Assembly (NCBI RefSeq): GCF_033807575.1 | Contig: NC_084717.1 | Coordinates: 4,651,692 to 4,715,691, forward strand | Length of the DNA: 64,000 nucleotides | From: Cydia pomonella | Taxonomy: Eukaryota > Arthropoda > Insecta > Lepidoptera > Tortricidae | Direction of reading: 5' to 3' | Notes under the pieces: model-generated | Told to the model about the DNA's origin: nothing | What the model saw: the letters and a program-made list of their open reading frames with translations, nothing else | The model's database searches: none | Made by a program: the position numbers and the translations under genes | Part shown: positions 43,076 through 52,965 of the stretch, piece after piece | Layout: every line of letters begins with the position of its first letter | How positions within the stretch are numbered: the stretch's first letter is position 1

Positions 43076-43349
43076 ACATGCTTTAATGAGAATCACATCA
43101 AAGCACCCCAAACGCGAACGTATCATAAATAGGGTGACCACGTCCTAGTTTCCAAACTGCTATTACGTCCATTACTAGATTTTACCGCGTAACTACCTCT
43201 AATCTTGTCTAGTGCGTCCATGAGTTACGACTCCGAATTTCCCTTGGGCATGGCTTTAGTGTTTCGTCGTGTGGCCACACTACTTACAGAAATACAATTT
43301 ACTGTAAATTGCTAGAGTTGATAGGTCTTATCTTCTTGCAATAAGATAT

Positions 43350-43695
43350 ACGACCCGGGTACGTCCTTGGACCCGGGTACGTCCTTAAACTACGTCCAAA
43401 AGAGAGGTATGGGCATTGTGAATGTCATCTCGCTTTGTGTGGTAGGGCACAGCACAGCGGATGTCATTCCAAATCTAGAGCAGAGCCCAACTGGGGAAGT
43501 ACCTCTGCCTTACAGAAAACCGCAGCCAAATAACCTACTCATAGCGTTCTGTTCCTTCCGGTGAGTAAAGTTGCCAGAGCTCAACGAGGGGTCAAGAGGC
43601 GGAGTGTTAGGGTCGGCAACGAGTTGCAGGCGTACATAGGCAACGGAGACTGCTTACCGTCAGGCGTTGTTTGTCACCGACGTAGTATTAAAAAG
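43350..43695 (+). mobile_element. Family Z, long copy
   Basis: It begins with an 18-bp tandem pair (ACCCGGGTACGTCCTTGG-type, 43352-43387), then AGAGAGGTATGGGCATTGTG, CTCGCTTTGTGTGGTAGGGC, GAGCAGAGCCCAACTGGGGA, CCTTACAGAAAACCGCAGCC and the shared 3' end to GACGTAGTATTAAAAA. With 44461-44826 it shows the family is at least 345 bp long. No tRNA boxes were seen at the 5' end. Confidence 0.7.
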
Positions 43696-43854
43696 AAACG
43701 AAACGCCAAGATAAATGTAAATGTTTGGAAATGGTAGCGTTTCGTTTCGTTTTCTGAAAACGATTGCCATCTTGGCTCGGGTCCCCTGATCACTAACTAG
43801 GTGGCGAAAATATGGCGCTTAACTTTAATAATGAAATTATAACTAATTTGTATG

Positions 43855-43908
43855 TCATTATGTTCTTTTCATATTGGTGAGCAATAAAGAATATTTGTAT
43901 TGTATTGT
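43855..43908 (+). mobile_element. LINE 3' terminus
   Basis: GGTGAGCAATAAAGAATATT followed by a (TATTG)n tail to 43908. A polyadenylation-like AATAAA sits just upstream of the simple tail, as in Jockey-type LINEs. Confidence 0.55.
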
Positions 43909-44016
43909 ATACCTCTCGCGTCGTATGATGGTACTATAACAGTTAATTTTTATATGAAGAGGGTAAAATGTTTGTAGACATTTTTTGGAAGTAGTATAGC
44001 ACGTTAATTAGTTCAG

Positions 44017-44203
44017 TACCCCTAGTGTAAATTTATTCGATAGCGAAACGTGACGTACGCGTTTGTGTTAGGTCTCATTTTGTATGGGATTTACAAACAC
44101 CGCGCCAAGCGGGACGTTTTGAAAACTCAAAATCCCATACAAAATGACACTTAACGTAAACGCGTACGTCACGTTTCGCTATCGAATAAATTTACACTAG
44201 GGG
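44017..44203. mobile_element. Palindromic MITE (family Q), copy 2
   Basis: 44019-44203. The outer 46 bp of each arm look identical (CCCCTAGTGTAAATTTATTC, then GATAGCGAAACGTGACGTAC, then GCGTTT). Left flank TA; right flank CT. It lies between the convergent family Z copies. Confidence 0.75.
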
Positions 44204-44246
44204 CTCAGAAATGTAATATTTAAGTAACAAAAATACAGTAAAATCA

Positions 44247-44452
44247 TATTTCTTCAAATATTTTTTAAACAAACCTGACCAAGAGAGACTTGAAGGATCT
44301 GTCAAAGGGGCGACGCGAGAGTATAGGTGATATTATGTCGCTTATTAACACTCATAATGAAATTATGACCCATATCATTATGTGCATTAGTGTCTTATGG
44401 TAAAATATGCAGCATTCGACTAGTTGCATGATGTTGTTTTTTTTAAATATGC
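44247..44452 (+). repeat. Repeat D, plus copy, first part
   Basis: CCTGACCAAGAGAGACTTGA to GCATTCGACTAGTTGCATG. Complement of 41640-41770 plus part of 41590-41640. Broken by the next family Z insert. Confidence 0.75.
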
Positions 44453-44460
44453 ATGATGTT

Positions 44461-44826
44461 GTTTTTTTTTAATACTACGTCGGTGGCAAACAAGCATATG
44501 GCCCGCCTGATGGTAAGCAGTCCCCGCAGCCTATGTACGCCTGCAACTCCAGAGGAGCTACATGCGCATTGCCGACCCTAAAACTCCCCCCCCCCCCCCC
44601 CTCGTTGATCTCTGGCAACCTTACTCACCGGCAGGAACACAACACTATGAGTAGGGTCTAGTCTTATTTGGCTGCGGTTTTCTGTAAGGTGGAGGTACTT
44701 CCCCAGTTGGGCTCTGCTCTAGATCTGGAATGACATCCACTGGCTGTGCCCTACCACACAAAGCGAGATGAAATTCACAATGCCCATACCTCTCTTTTGG
44801 ACGTAGTTTAAGGACGTACCCGGGTC
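44461..44826 (-). mobile_element. Family Z, long inverted copy with C16 run
   Basis: Complement of the 43350-43695 copy over its full length, including AGAGCAGAGCCCAACTGGGG and GTACGTCCTTAAACTACG. It has a 16-C run at 44586-44601. Together with 43350-43695 it makes a tail-to-tail inverted pair about 0.75 kb apart. Confidence 0.75.
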
Positions 44827-44829
44827 TAA

Positions 44830-45040
44830 AACGTACGACGCGAGTGATATTATGTCGCTTAACACTTAAAATGAAATTATGACCCATATCATTATGTGTA
44901 GTGCCTTATGGTAAAATGTGCAGCATTCGACTAGTTGCATTTAAATATGCATGATGTGACAAGTTTGTGGCTAAATTGAGTTTTTGACAGTTCATTAATA
45001 TAAATTTCCTGTCACAAAATAGTGATTGACATGCGTTACT
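44830..45040 (+). repeat. Repeat D, plus copy, second part with overlap
   Basis: Starts CGACGCGAGTGATATTATGT, which duplicates about 125 bp already present at 44310-44450, then goes on to TGACAAGTTTGTGGCTAAAT and TAGTGATTGACATGCG, completing the match to 41500-41640. Confidence 0.75.
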
Positions 45041-45306
45041 GCATTAATAAAAAACACCAACAAAAAAACTCAATAATCCTAACTAGCCTGGGCACAAAAC
45101 GTTTTAGAATTGAAAGTTTGTTGGAAACTGAAATATAATGTTTTTATTTCAGATTTGAACCACATTTCCATACTTAAACATTTTATGTGCACAGGCTGGT
45201 TAAGATCCTTAAAATAAAGTTTTTTTTTCGTAGTACCTATATCAAAACTTCAGAAATTTGCTGATGTAAACTACTCTCGCTCATATTTCTATATGCATAC
45301 TACCTA
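45041..45306. other. No recognisable feature
   Basis: Nothing assignable. Confidence 0.4.
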
Positions 45307-45492
45307 CCCTACTCATAGTGTTGTGTTCCTGCCGGTGAGTAAGGTTGCCAGAGCTCAACGAGGGGGGTGGGGTTAGGGTCGGCAACGCGCATGTAACTCC
45401 TCTGGAGTTGCAGGGGTACATAGGCTACGGAGACTGCTTACCATCAGGCAGGCCGCATGCTTGTTTGCCACCGACGTAGTATAAAAAAAAAT
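45307..45492 (+). mobile_element. Family Z 3' end, copy 7
   Basis: CTACTCATAGTGTTGTGTTC to GACGTAGTATAAAAAAAAAT. Close to the copy at 10535. Confidence 0.7.
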
Positions 45493-45639
45493 GCATAACA
45501 CATAATAAAGAGCGTTTTTTGTAGGTTAATATCAATCGTTAGTGACATGGAAAAACTAGCTTTAATACGAGTAGTATTTTATACCTACTTATCGTGGGTC
45601 GAATACCTAAATAAATAAATGTTTTTGCACAATTTCCAC

Positions 45640-46060
45640 CTTCTCACCACCACCTCAATAAGGCTTGTGTTGTGGATACTAGACAACTATATATAATATA
45701 CCTACAGTTGAATACAAATACTAATATACACATAAACCATCCGTAACTCAGAAACCAGGGATCGGAACCGGTTTTTTGCAAAAACATCGAAATAACCATA
45801 TATTTCGGTTTATTTTATACTCTAAATGTAGGACTCAGTTGTGTTTTCAGATAACGACTTCGTAATATTAGATTGCATAATTAGAAATGAAGTAATTAAC
45901 AAAGAACGAAAAAATACCGTTTTCGTTCCCATACAAAAAATACCGGTTTCCGATCCCTGTCAGAAACAAATATTTATGATAAAAACACAAATAAAAGCCC
46001 AGGATTCAAACCCGGACCTTCCGCTTCATAAGCAGGGTCACTAACTAGGCTGGGAGGCCA
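45640..46060 (-). mobile_element. SINE family B, split by a MITE
   Basis: The 3' part (AATAAGGCTTGTGTTG complement) is at 45652-45755 and the tRNA-like head (GGGTTTGAATCCTGGGC, AGTGACCCTGCTTATGAAGC) at 45968-46050. The two halves would be continuous without the 204-bp insert plus one 8-bp duplicate. Confidence 0.75.
45748..45967. mobile_element. hAT-type MITE with 8-bp target duplication
   Basis: The 204-bp element at 45756-45959 has inverted ends CAGGGATCGGAACCGGT and CAGGGATCGGAAACCGGT (one indel). The 8-bp TCAGAAAC lies on both sides (45748-45755 and 45960-45967). The 8-bp duplication and the CAGGG start are typical of hAT elements. The host sequence is a SINE B copy. A 67-codon frame through it is a shadow. 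Confidence 0.88.
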
Positions 46061-46407
46061 TCTATTTAACCTAATTCTACTCAGTACTTACCTATATTTT
46101 CCAGTGTTGGTTATCAAAGTAAACTATAGGCAAAATCTGGTTGCCAAGTGAATTCCAGAAAGTTCCGTAATAAAAATTAAAATTATACCCGCTATTGTAT
46201 TTTGCTGACTGTACTTCGGCGTCGTTTAAGTTAAGTGCACTTACATTAAGAGCACTATTTTAGAATTTTTAAGCCGAAAGAACGAAATAAGCGGGACCTA
46301 CTTTCTTTTATTTATTACGAGGCAAGAAAGTATATACTCCTGGCAAGTTACTGTTTGGCCTACAAACTTCATTTTATAAGCTAATTCAAGTTTTAGTTCA
46401 TTAATTC
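46061..46407. other. No recognisable feature
   Basis: Nothing assignable. Confidence 0.4.
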
Positions 46408-46610
46408 ATTCTTCTTCCTCCTCGTGTTTATCCCGGCATTTTGCCACGGCTCATGAGAGCCTGGGGTCCGCTTGGCAACTAATCCCGAGAGTTGGCGTAG
46501 GCACTAGTTTTTACGAAAGCGACTGCCATCTGACCTTCCAACCCAGAGGGTGATTAGTCCGATTTTCTCACAATGTTTTCCTTCACCGAAAAGCGACTGG
46601 TAAATCAAAT
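46408..46610 (-). mobile_element. SINE family A, 5'-truncated
   Basis: The minus strand reads CAGTCGCTTTTCGGTGAAGG, GGTCAGATGGCAGTCGCTTT, AACTAGTGCCTACGCCAACT, GGACCCCAGGCTCTCATGAG, GTGGCAAAATGCCGGGATAA. It ends in a GAGGAAGAAGAATG tail. The tRNA head is missing. Confidence 0.8.
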
Positions 46611-46863
46611 GTAATGTTATATGGGATTTATTTTTTGAATATAATTATTGAATTGAATTGAAAATTGAAAAAAATGATATTCCGTAGGTACATTATTTCC
46701 GAAAAACTCATTGGTACAATTGGTTAATTCTTCATTCACTGCACTCTACCACATTAGTTTACTGTAACAGCTATCGATATTACACATTAAACAATATTAA
46801 TGAGCAAAAAACGAAGGGATTAATCACAAGGCGTGACTATCAAGATGGCTCTCGAACCAGAAG

Positions 46864-46997
46864 TCGCGAGTTTTAGTTATTAGATCTGTTTCCGATATGA
46901 TACTGATTTGTCAGTGTCAAAAGTGACGTTTTTGTGTCAATAAATTCACGTTCAGTATCATATCGGAAACAGATTAACGAAAACTCGATTTGCCCTG
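46864..46997. mobile_element. MITE family M, best-preserved copy
   Basis: Arms CGAGTTTTAGTTATTAGATC / TCTGTTTCCGATATGATACT and their complement at 46945-46992 pair over about 40 bp. The centre is GTCAAAAGTGACGTTTTTGT. No coding capacity. Confidence 0.7.
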
Positions 46998-47779
46998 TAA
47001 GAGTAGAACTATTATAATTATAAACTACATACGTTTATACATATATGTATGTTTGTTTGTAACTACAGTCCCGCCCAACAACTTATTATGAAGCCTACAA
47101 GAGGCTTTTAGGCCCAATAATTTAGAAATTTATTTTGTTATGACATCAGTCATCTCTCGAAAATAGAAACCAGAAATACACCCTACACTAACAATAGTTA
47201 TGATGATACGATTACTTATGATGATATTGAACAACCGCTTCTTCATACAAACATAGTCCCCATTTTCCTCTTTTCTATAATAATTTAACACAATTTGTTG
47301 TATGTTAACAATAGCTTAGTATGAAAAGTCAAACAAAGGGGTTGTTTGACTTTTTTCGATTTTGTCGCTATTTTAAAAATTAGGAGCGTAAAATAAATTC
47401 CATACAATTGAGAGCTCCTGACTCTTATATGTACGAGTAATAACAAATAAATCGAAAAAATACAAATGAATGGGTAGCTGTGGTAATTACATATCAAATA
47501 CCGTAATAATTTCCATAATGTAGAAGAAAATGGCACCTAGGCCTAGAGATGCGGTCACATGATTTTGTACTGTTTCCTCTTAAGTCTGTAATTGTAATAA
47601 CAATAAATGACGCTTCGTTATCGTTAATTATTAATTATATCGTCATTCACAAAAGTATTCACATTATTTTCTGTTGCTATGAAAATTGATGACAAAAATG
47701 CCCATAACTATGACACTCAAAACGTCGGTACAGGTTTTATGCAATGTATTTATTTAAGTCACAGCCAGAAATAACGCTG
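46998..47779. other. No recognisable feature
   Basis: AT-rich; an 83-codon minus frame at 47285-47536 shows no family pattern. Confidence 0.45.
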
Positions 47780-48054
47780 TACAGTCAGGGTATTAAATAT
47801 CGATACGGACAAAGTGCCAAAAATATGTAAAGCCTGACCAGCAATATGCGATCACGCTTGGAACTTTTTTTCATTGGAACTAAATTTTTCATACTAAATG
47901 AACTGTCGCCCTATACATGAGAATAACAGCGCCCTCTTGACAATGATCATATATTTCTGGTCGGGCTTTACACACTACCTTAATATATAGGCAATAAGGT
48001 CGTGTATACATATTTTTGGCACTTTGTCCGTATCGATATTTAATACCTTGAATG
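47780..48054. mobile_element. MITE with 45-bp inverted repeats, interrupted by another MITE
   Basis: The left arm 47782-47827 (CAGTCAGGGTATTAAATATC, GATACGGACAAAGTGCCAAA, AATATG) pairs almost perfectly with 48009-48054. The CAGTCA-type end recalls the element at 7867. The interior holds a second MITE at 47830-47968. Confidence 0.8.
47828..47970. mobile_element. Inner TA-flanked MITE
   Basis: 139 bp at 47830-47968. Ends AAGCCTGACCAGCAATATGC and CATATATTTCTGGTCGGGCTT are complementary with few differences. TA is at 47828-47829 and 47969-47970. It sits inside the outer MITE, so it inserted later. Confidence 0.75.
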
Positions 48055-48164
48055 CACATAGTGCAATATTTGAGTACAGAAGAGATATATGCTGTTTTTC
48101 TGTATGAATTGTATATATGTAAGAGTAAGACAGGTTAAGATACAATAAAACAGAATGTTGTCAA

Positions 48165-48216
48165 TGTACAAAGGCGAACTTATTCCTATAAGAGATCTTT
48201 TCCAGTCAACCTTATA
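48165..48216 (-). mobile_element. LINE 3'-end-like fragment
   Basis: TACAAAGGCGAACTTATTCC, then GAGATCTTTTCCAGTCAACC, matching 20020-20065. Confidence 0.5.
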
Positions 48217-48540
48217 ATAGAATGCAACCTAATTTAGAACCTTGTAATTGTCTGTGTAATGTTTGAAAAAATAACTTGCTAAAGCTGAATATTATAAGCT
48301 CATTGCTGTATTATTAGCATCACAAAAGCCTTATATCTAAAAAATATAAGCAAAATTCTGATTTTATTCACGTTACAATAATTCCGATGTAAAAACAAAA
48401 TTGTTTATGCATTCAATTCTCTTATTTATGAGTTAAAGACGTGCTTGCCTTAGTAACCATACAAAAGCGATATATCTTCGAACACACGTCGGTATCATTT
48501 ACACAGGGTGCCCTTATGACAGGGCCCTTAAGGTGGCCTA
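48217..48540. other. No recognisable feature
   Basis: Nothing assignable. Confidence 0.4.
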
Positions 48541-48835
48541 TAGATCTTGCCTATGCCCCATTAAGTATTCTTCTTCTTTTTCCAGTGCCATCTCCTACCG
48601 GAGGTCGGCTATCATGAGACCTATACGGACTTTAGACACCTCCGAGCGAAATAATGAACGTGTGCTTTGTTTAAACCATGTTCGAAGATTTTTGAGCCAT
48701 GAGTTACGTCTTCGTGCGGATGATCTTTTCCCTTGGATAATTAAATGAAGGAGTTCATTCTTCTCGTTTCGCATCATATGACCAAGTGACTGTAGCTTGC
48801 GTTTTTTAACTGTCCTTAAAACCTCGACCACTTTA
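48541..48835 (-). pseudogene. LINE ORF2 extreme C-terminus
   Basis: 78 codons: VEVLRTVKKRKLQSLGHMMR, NELLHLIIQGKRSSARRRNS, WLKNLRTWFKQSTRSLFR, ending KVRIGLMIADLR. This matches the LGHxxRxxxxxLLxLIIxGKxxxxRxxxxWLxxLRxW ending of insect LINE polyproteins (RTE or R1-like). Nothing upstream of this segment is kept. Confidence 0.75.
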
Positions 48836-48944
48836 TTTACTAACTGCAGAAACCTTTTGTTGGTTATTCTATCCGTCCGTATTTTCAGGATTCTCTAAGT
48901 ATTACGAAGTATTTATCTATTTGATAGGATCATACTTTAACTCG

Positions 48945-49010
48945 CATGAAATGAAATGAAAAAATGTTTATTCAAAAGACAAACCTTGAATGTCGATACC
49001 TTGTTGTCAA
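48945..49010 (-). mobile_element. LINE 3' tail, minus strand
   Basis: The minus strand reads TTTTGAATAAACATTTTTTC followed by a (ATTTC)n tail, the form of a LINE 3' end. Confidence 0.5.
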
Positions 49011-49036
49011 GACAATAAATAGACCAAAGTCTTATT

Positions 49037-49175
49037 TTAGATTGCGAAGTGTTAAAGCATATGCCTTCTTCGCCAGGGGTCATAGGTTCAAACCCCAGCT
49101 CGTACCAAAAGTTCTTAATAATAGGACCTTGGGTACGAAATACTATTTGAGATTTGTCTGGAGATTTTCGTTACC
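49037..49175 (+). mobile_element. SINE family A-like head region
   Basis: Box B-like GGTTCAAACC at 49085-49094, then CAGCTCGTACCAAAAGTTCT and TGGGTACGAAATACTATTTG. This follows the order of the copy at 268-574, with an altered head and a truncated 3' part. Confidence 0.6.
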
Positions 49176-50710
49176 CGAATAAATCAAACAGGGCCTAATT
49201 TCCCTTGTGTCTAGTCAGATTGTACTAGTTTTCACGTCAGTTCTTGGGGTCGGGCAATTTGTGTAAATAGGTTCTTGACTTGGAAACTATTTATTAGTTT
49301 CCAAGCAGACTAAAATGAACAATTGAATGGATTTAGTGACTAAATTAATGAAATTATTATTTAGCAACGTCGTACATTTCCTGTTGGAACAAATGTTATT
49401 AACACTGAACAGCACAGTAATTGGCACTCTATATTTGGCAAAAGTTAAAGATACCAATCATGAATGGATGAAGGAAATTTACCGTACGAAGCGACGGCAT
49501 AAATAGATATAAAGCATGAGCTATGCATAGGGGCAATGCGTCCAGACTTCTGGGCACCCTACCAAGCGATCACTACTTGGAGCACTTATTTTATTTATGC
49601 GTTTTTAATTTAAGTGTTTTATTACGTTTTTACGGACTTGTGTTTCGCTGCACCAAATAAAAATTTAAAAACAAAGTAAACATAATTCACACTGGTACTC
49701 ATCACAATCGATCCCTAATTTCAGCACACCCTGTACACGCTATATATTTAGAGGGGAAAGAGGTGTGTCAACGCTACAATGAATGGCCCCACATCCTGCC
49801 CTAACCCGTAATTTATGAATATTATATGTATTAGTATTTTGTAATGTGGCCTCCATTAACATATTAAGCTTAATGTTATTTTGCAGAGAATATTCAACTG
49901 TACGCCTTTTGTTTTGATGGGCATTGCATTTAATTGATTGGAATAATACTTTTGACTATGAATTGTGTACCTAGGTGTGGCCCGGGTGTTAACTTAATCG
50001 CCACCATCCTGAAATAATGTCCGTCCGTCAAGTTTCATGTTACCTATTTCAGAATATCGTTTTACATTAAAAAAAAAAACATCAAATCGTAAAATGAAAA
50101 CGTAGCATTGTGCAAATTGTTTAATTGTATACTTATTGTATTTTATTTTCAATAAATCGAAGTTAAAACTAATTTTCCAATACCAATGGCTTTCGCTCCG
50201 CCTGCGTGGGTTTCAGTCAAGTGTACACTAGGGTTCATGAACAAAATTATGCCAGTCAAGTTTAATTAAAAAAAACAATGATCCTTCTTTGTTGCGTACC
50301 TTATGACATTTCATATTTGTACGTAATGCGTTAATATTTTCAATTTTATTTTAAATTCAAAATTGTTAACTGTCGGTTCCCTAACATACCTAAGTATCTA
50401 CATTCCTATACAATTAGTATAGCTGCTTGGTACCGACCGTATTTAAATAGGTAGTTGTCAGATGCTACAAGCACGCATGCAAGTTATAAATAGCAAAGCA
50501 CTAATGGTAAACTAGAGTAAGTTGTATACTCAAACCCTTTGTCTTATTATTAGATATCATCTTCAATTATCTGCCCGTACATTTGATACGAACCACAGAA
50601 GACACAAGTGATGTGCAGTTTCCGAGAATATCTTTGAATAAAATTGTCAACAACAGACATTTTCATTAGACATCATCACCTGCATATTACTTACATACAT
50701 TTTATTCAAG
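49176..50710. other. Unannotated 1.5 kb
   Basis: AT-rich; no frame or repeat identified. Confidence 0.5.
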
Positions 50711-50851
50711 TTTAGAGTAACGGGTTAGATCTGATTTTTTTTATATACATTTTACATTAGGTATAACAAAAAGTGACATACAATTGGAAACAAATACACA
50801 CAAAACAATAATATATAAATAAACTACGAGTACAATGCTAAATAAACTATC

Positions 50852-51085
50852 TTATTCTAAAAGACCTCCGCGAACTGCACCGGGTGCAAAGGTGCCCATC
50901 ACACTTGCCGCGTTACGGCGCTGGATAGCGATGGCCAACCTTTGCACCAGGTACGAACCCGCGCGGGAATCAGAGGTCTTCTCCCTAATCCTACGTCCCA
51001 CTTCCCTTATAAACGTTATCGCGTCAGACCGCGATTTTTTCGGTATGGGTTTTCGAAATCGGGCCATCCGTTGGAGAGCTATGAT
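50852..51085 (-). pseudogene. Unidentified retroelement-like ORF C-terminus
   Basis: The minus frame reads IPKKSRSDAITFIREVGRRI, REKTSDSRAGSYLVQRLAIA, IQRRNAASVMGTFAPGAVRG and stops at 50852. Its composition is protein-like and its ending (QRxxxAIQRxNAASxxGT) reminds me of proteins encoded by repeated lepidopteran elements, but I cannot name the family. The upstream part runs into the octamer array, where the frame is only repeat translation. The 3' flank on the minus strand ends in AT-rich sequence like an untranslated region. Confidence 0.35.
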
Positions 51086-51089
51086 GCTA

Positions 51090-51191
51090 CAGACAGAAGA
51101 CAGACAGACAGACGGACAGACGGACAGACGGACAGACGGACAGACGGACAGACGGACAGACGGACAGGCGGACAGACGGACAGACGGACAA
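51090..51191. repeat. (GACGGACA)n octamer array
   Basis: About ten near-perfect copies of an 8-bp unit (GACGGACA), after a few GACA units; one unit has GGCG instead of GACG. Every frame across it is open, which produces long RTDGQ-like and PSVRLSVC-like peptides that are not genes. Confidence 0.9.
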
Positions 51192-51519
51192 ACAATGGCG
51201 TCAAACATATAACAACTGTATTTTTGCGTCGAGGGTTAAAAATGTACTAAGAGCTTCGTCTAAATATATTACTTCGCTGTGTCGCCCAGCCCAACAACAC
51301 TGGTTGCCATATATCCTAGAATGCGAATAATAATTGGCAAAGACACATCACTACGCCGTACGGAATGTACGGCACCGAGGCTTATTCACTCAGCGAAACA
51401 CGTTTTCGCTCTTACAGTGTGGCCGTAAACGCGAATGCTAGTTTATAATAATACTTCATGTGGATTAAAGGTGCCTACAAATGCTTATAGCGACATATCT
51501 AACAGTTTAATACTGTATA
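51192..51519. other. No recognisable feature
   Basis: Nothing assignable. Confidence 0.4.
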
Positions 51520-51870
51520 TCACTTTATTGTCCGAAGCGTTAGCGAAGGACTCCGTTTTAACTTGGGGCTAAATGCTTTTGTATGTACGGATGTTGTCTT
51601 TTACAGGTTGCAATTGTCCGGGCAACCGATTCTCGTAAAATTTTGAGACCAAATTCCATGATTGAATACATTTTTTGTCGATCCAGATTTAGTTTTTTTT
51701 CAAAATGCAGAAATTGGCATAAAGGATTTAAGCGCCAAAAGCGTCTATAGCGCCTAAGACCCTTGTGAGTTCACTGTGATAAACTGGTCACTGTTCACGA
51801 TCTAAGTGTTTTTCACTTTTACATTTTCTAAGCTTATCGCGAGGTTTACGGCTCACAGAGCCAATAGTAA
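51520..51870 (+). repeat. Dispersed repeat (family R), copy 2
   Basis: GCGTTAGCGAAGGACTCCG, TTGTATGTACGGATGTTGTC, ACAGGTTGCAATTGTCCGGG, TAAGCGCC...GCGCCTAAG hairpin, GTGAGTTCACTGTGAT, ACATTTTCTAAGCTTATCGC. Same order as the minus-strand copy at 9898-10235. Confidence 0.65.
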
Positions 51871-52278
51871 TAGCTATTTTGATACTTTATAAACTATTCT
51901 TTACACAATTATCGTTGCTCATGGACACCTGCAACACCGCAGGGGTGATAAAATATTTACATGAAAAGTCTAAATACACCTTGGTACCATTTTTCCTATT
52001 ACTTTGCCGGCTAGACTTTTGTCCAAAGTAATTATGTACAACATTCAAAATTATTCCAAATTTTCTACACCTGATAGATAGAATGTTATGTACTGTTGTA
52101 TTTCTGATGGCAAGTAAGCTTTTGAGAGCTCGCAATCTGACAACACATGCATCCTTGTATACTTAACTGGTCGCCAACGTACTTGCGTTTACACTGGGTT
52201 TTCTAACATCCAACCTACCTTACGCACGCTTCTCTTCTACCTACCGTTGTGGTATAAAAAGGAATGTGTTTAAAAAAT

Positions 52279-52297
52279 GGCCCCAAGTTGGGCGCCA
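52279..52297 (-). other. PBS-like site, unit 1
   Basis: 17 of 19 bases match the tRNA-Lys(CUU) 3' end including CCA. On the minus strand: TGGCGCCCAACTTGGGGCC. Confidence 0.5.
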
Positions 52298-52803
52298 AAA
52301 TTATTGACAATTACATCATTTTTGGACTTCATTTGAAAATGTGTAACGTAATGGTCGGTCATTAATATGACAACACTGTGCAGTGGCAACACAGTGCTGC
52401 CATATCAAGAAATCGGCTTTCTATCCTTATTTCTTGGATAAAAATGTAAGTGTCGGCTACATTTTGTCCAAAGCAATTACGTACAGCATTCAAAATTATT
52501 CCAAATAAATTTAATACTGTTCTTCATCCGGTAGGTAGGTATATAATGTTGTATTCCTGATGGTGATTAAGGTTTTGAGAGCTCACGATAATGTACTGTA
52601 TTAGCTGGGGTTTACTTTTTGTCCTTTAAACTGACAACACATGCATCCTTGTACACCTTTAAAGGGTCACCAACGTGCTTGCGTTTCCACTGGATTCGAA
52701 ACATTCAAAAGCCACATTACTCACTTGCCTTTATTATTATTTTCCACGCACGCATGATTGACTGTTCACCGTTGTGGTATAGAAAAGAATGTGTTTAAAA
52801 AAT

Positions 52804-52822
52804 AGCCCCACGTTGGGCGCCA
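52804..52822 (-). other. PBS-like site, unit 2
   Basis: The plus strand AGCCCCACGTTGGGCGCCA equals, by memory of the insect gene, the last 16 bases of tRNA-Lys(CUU) plus CCA, 19 of 19. CCA is not encoded in animal tRNA genes, so the minus strand is best read as a reverse-transcription primer site. Confidence 0.6.
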
Positions 52823-52965
52823 TAGTTAGTGACGATTAGATTATTTTTGGACTTAATAAACTTAAATTTGGCTGCACAGTACTGCCACATCAAAATATAG
52901 ACTTCATATACTTATTTTCTCGGATAAAAAAATGTAAACTAGTGTCGGGTATAGGTTCCTGTCGG

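Larger units (their letters stand above)
42651..43148 (+). repeat. Direct duplication with two nested repeats
   Basis: A block of about 90 bp (ATGTAACTTTGAATTGGCCC, ACACGAACGTATCATAATTA, GTGGCCACGTCCTAG) is at 42655-42741. The same block appears as two halves at 42879-42909 and 43100-43148. Family G sequence (42742-42860) lies between the copies, and a family Z insert (42909-43075) splits the second one. Confidence 0.65.
52016..52965 (-). repeat. Tandem pair of LTR/leader-like units (about 450 and 500 bp)
   Basis: Unit 1 is 52016-52464 and unit 2 52465-52965. They share TTTGTCCAAAG(T/C)AATTA, ACATGCATCCTTGTA, ACCGTTGTGGTATA, AATGTGTTTAAAAAAT and a TTTTTGGACTT block, with many differences between them. 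Each has a tRNA-Lys-like PBS on the minus strand. I infer remnants of LTR-PBS-leader segments of an LTR retrotransposon; no gag or pol is left. Confidence 0.5.

Noticed and set aside
51090..51191. Short direct repeats that could suggest a CRISPR array
   Set aside because: Contiguous 8-bp microsatellite units with no spacers, in an animal genome.
50835..51250. Long overlapping frames on both strands around 51 kb with RTDGQ- or PSVRLSVC-type repeats
   Set aside because: Translation of an octamer array, which stays open in every frame. Only the minus-strand segment 50852-51085 has protein-like composition.
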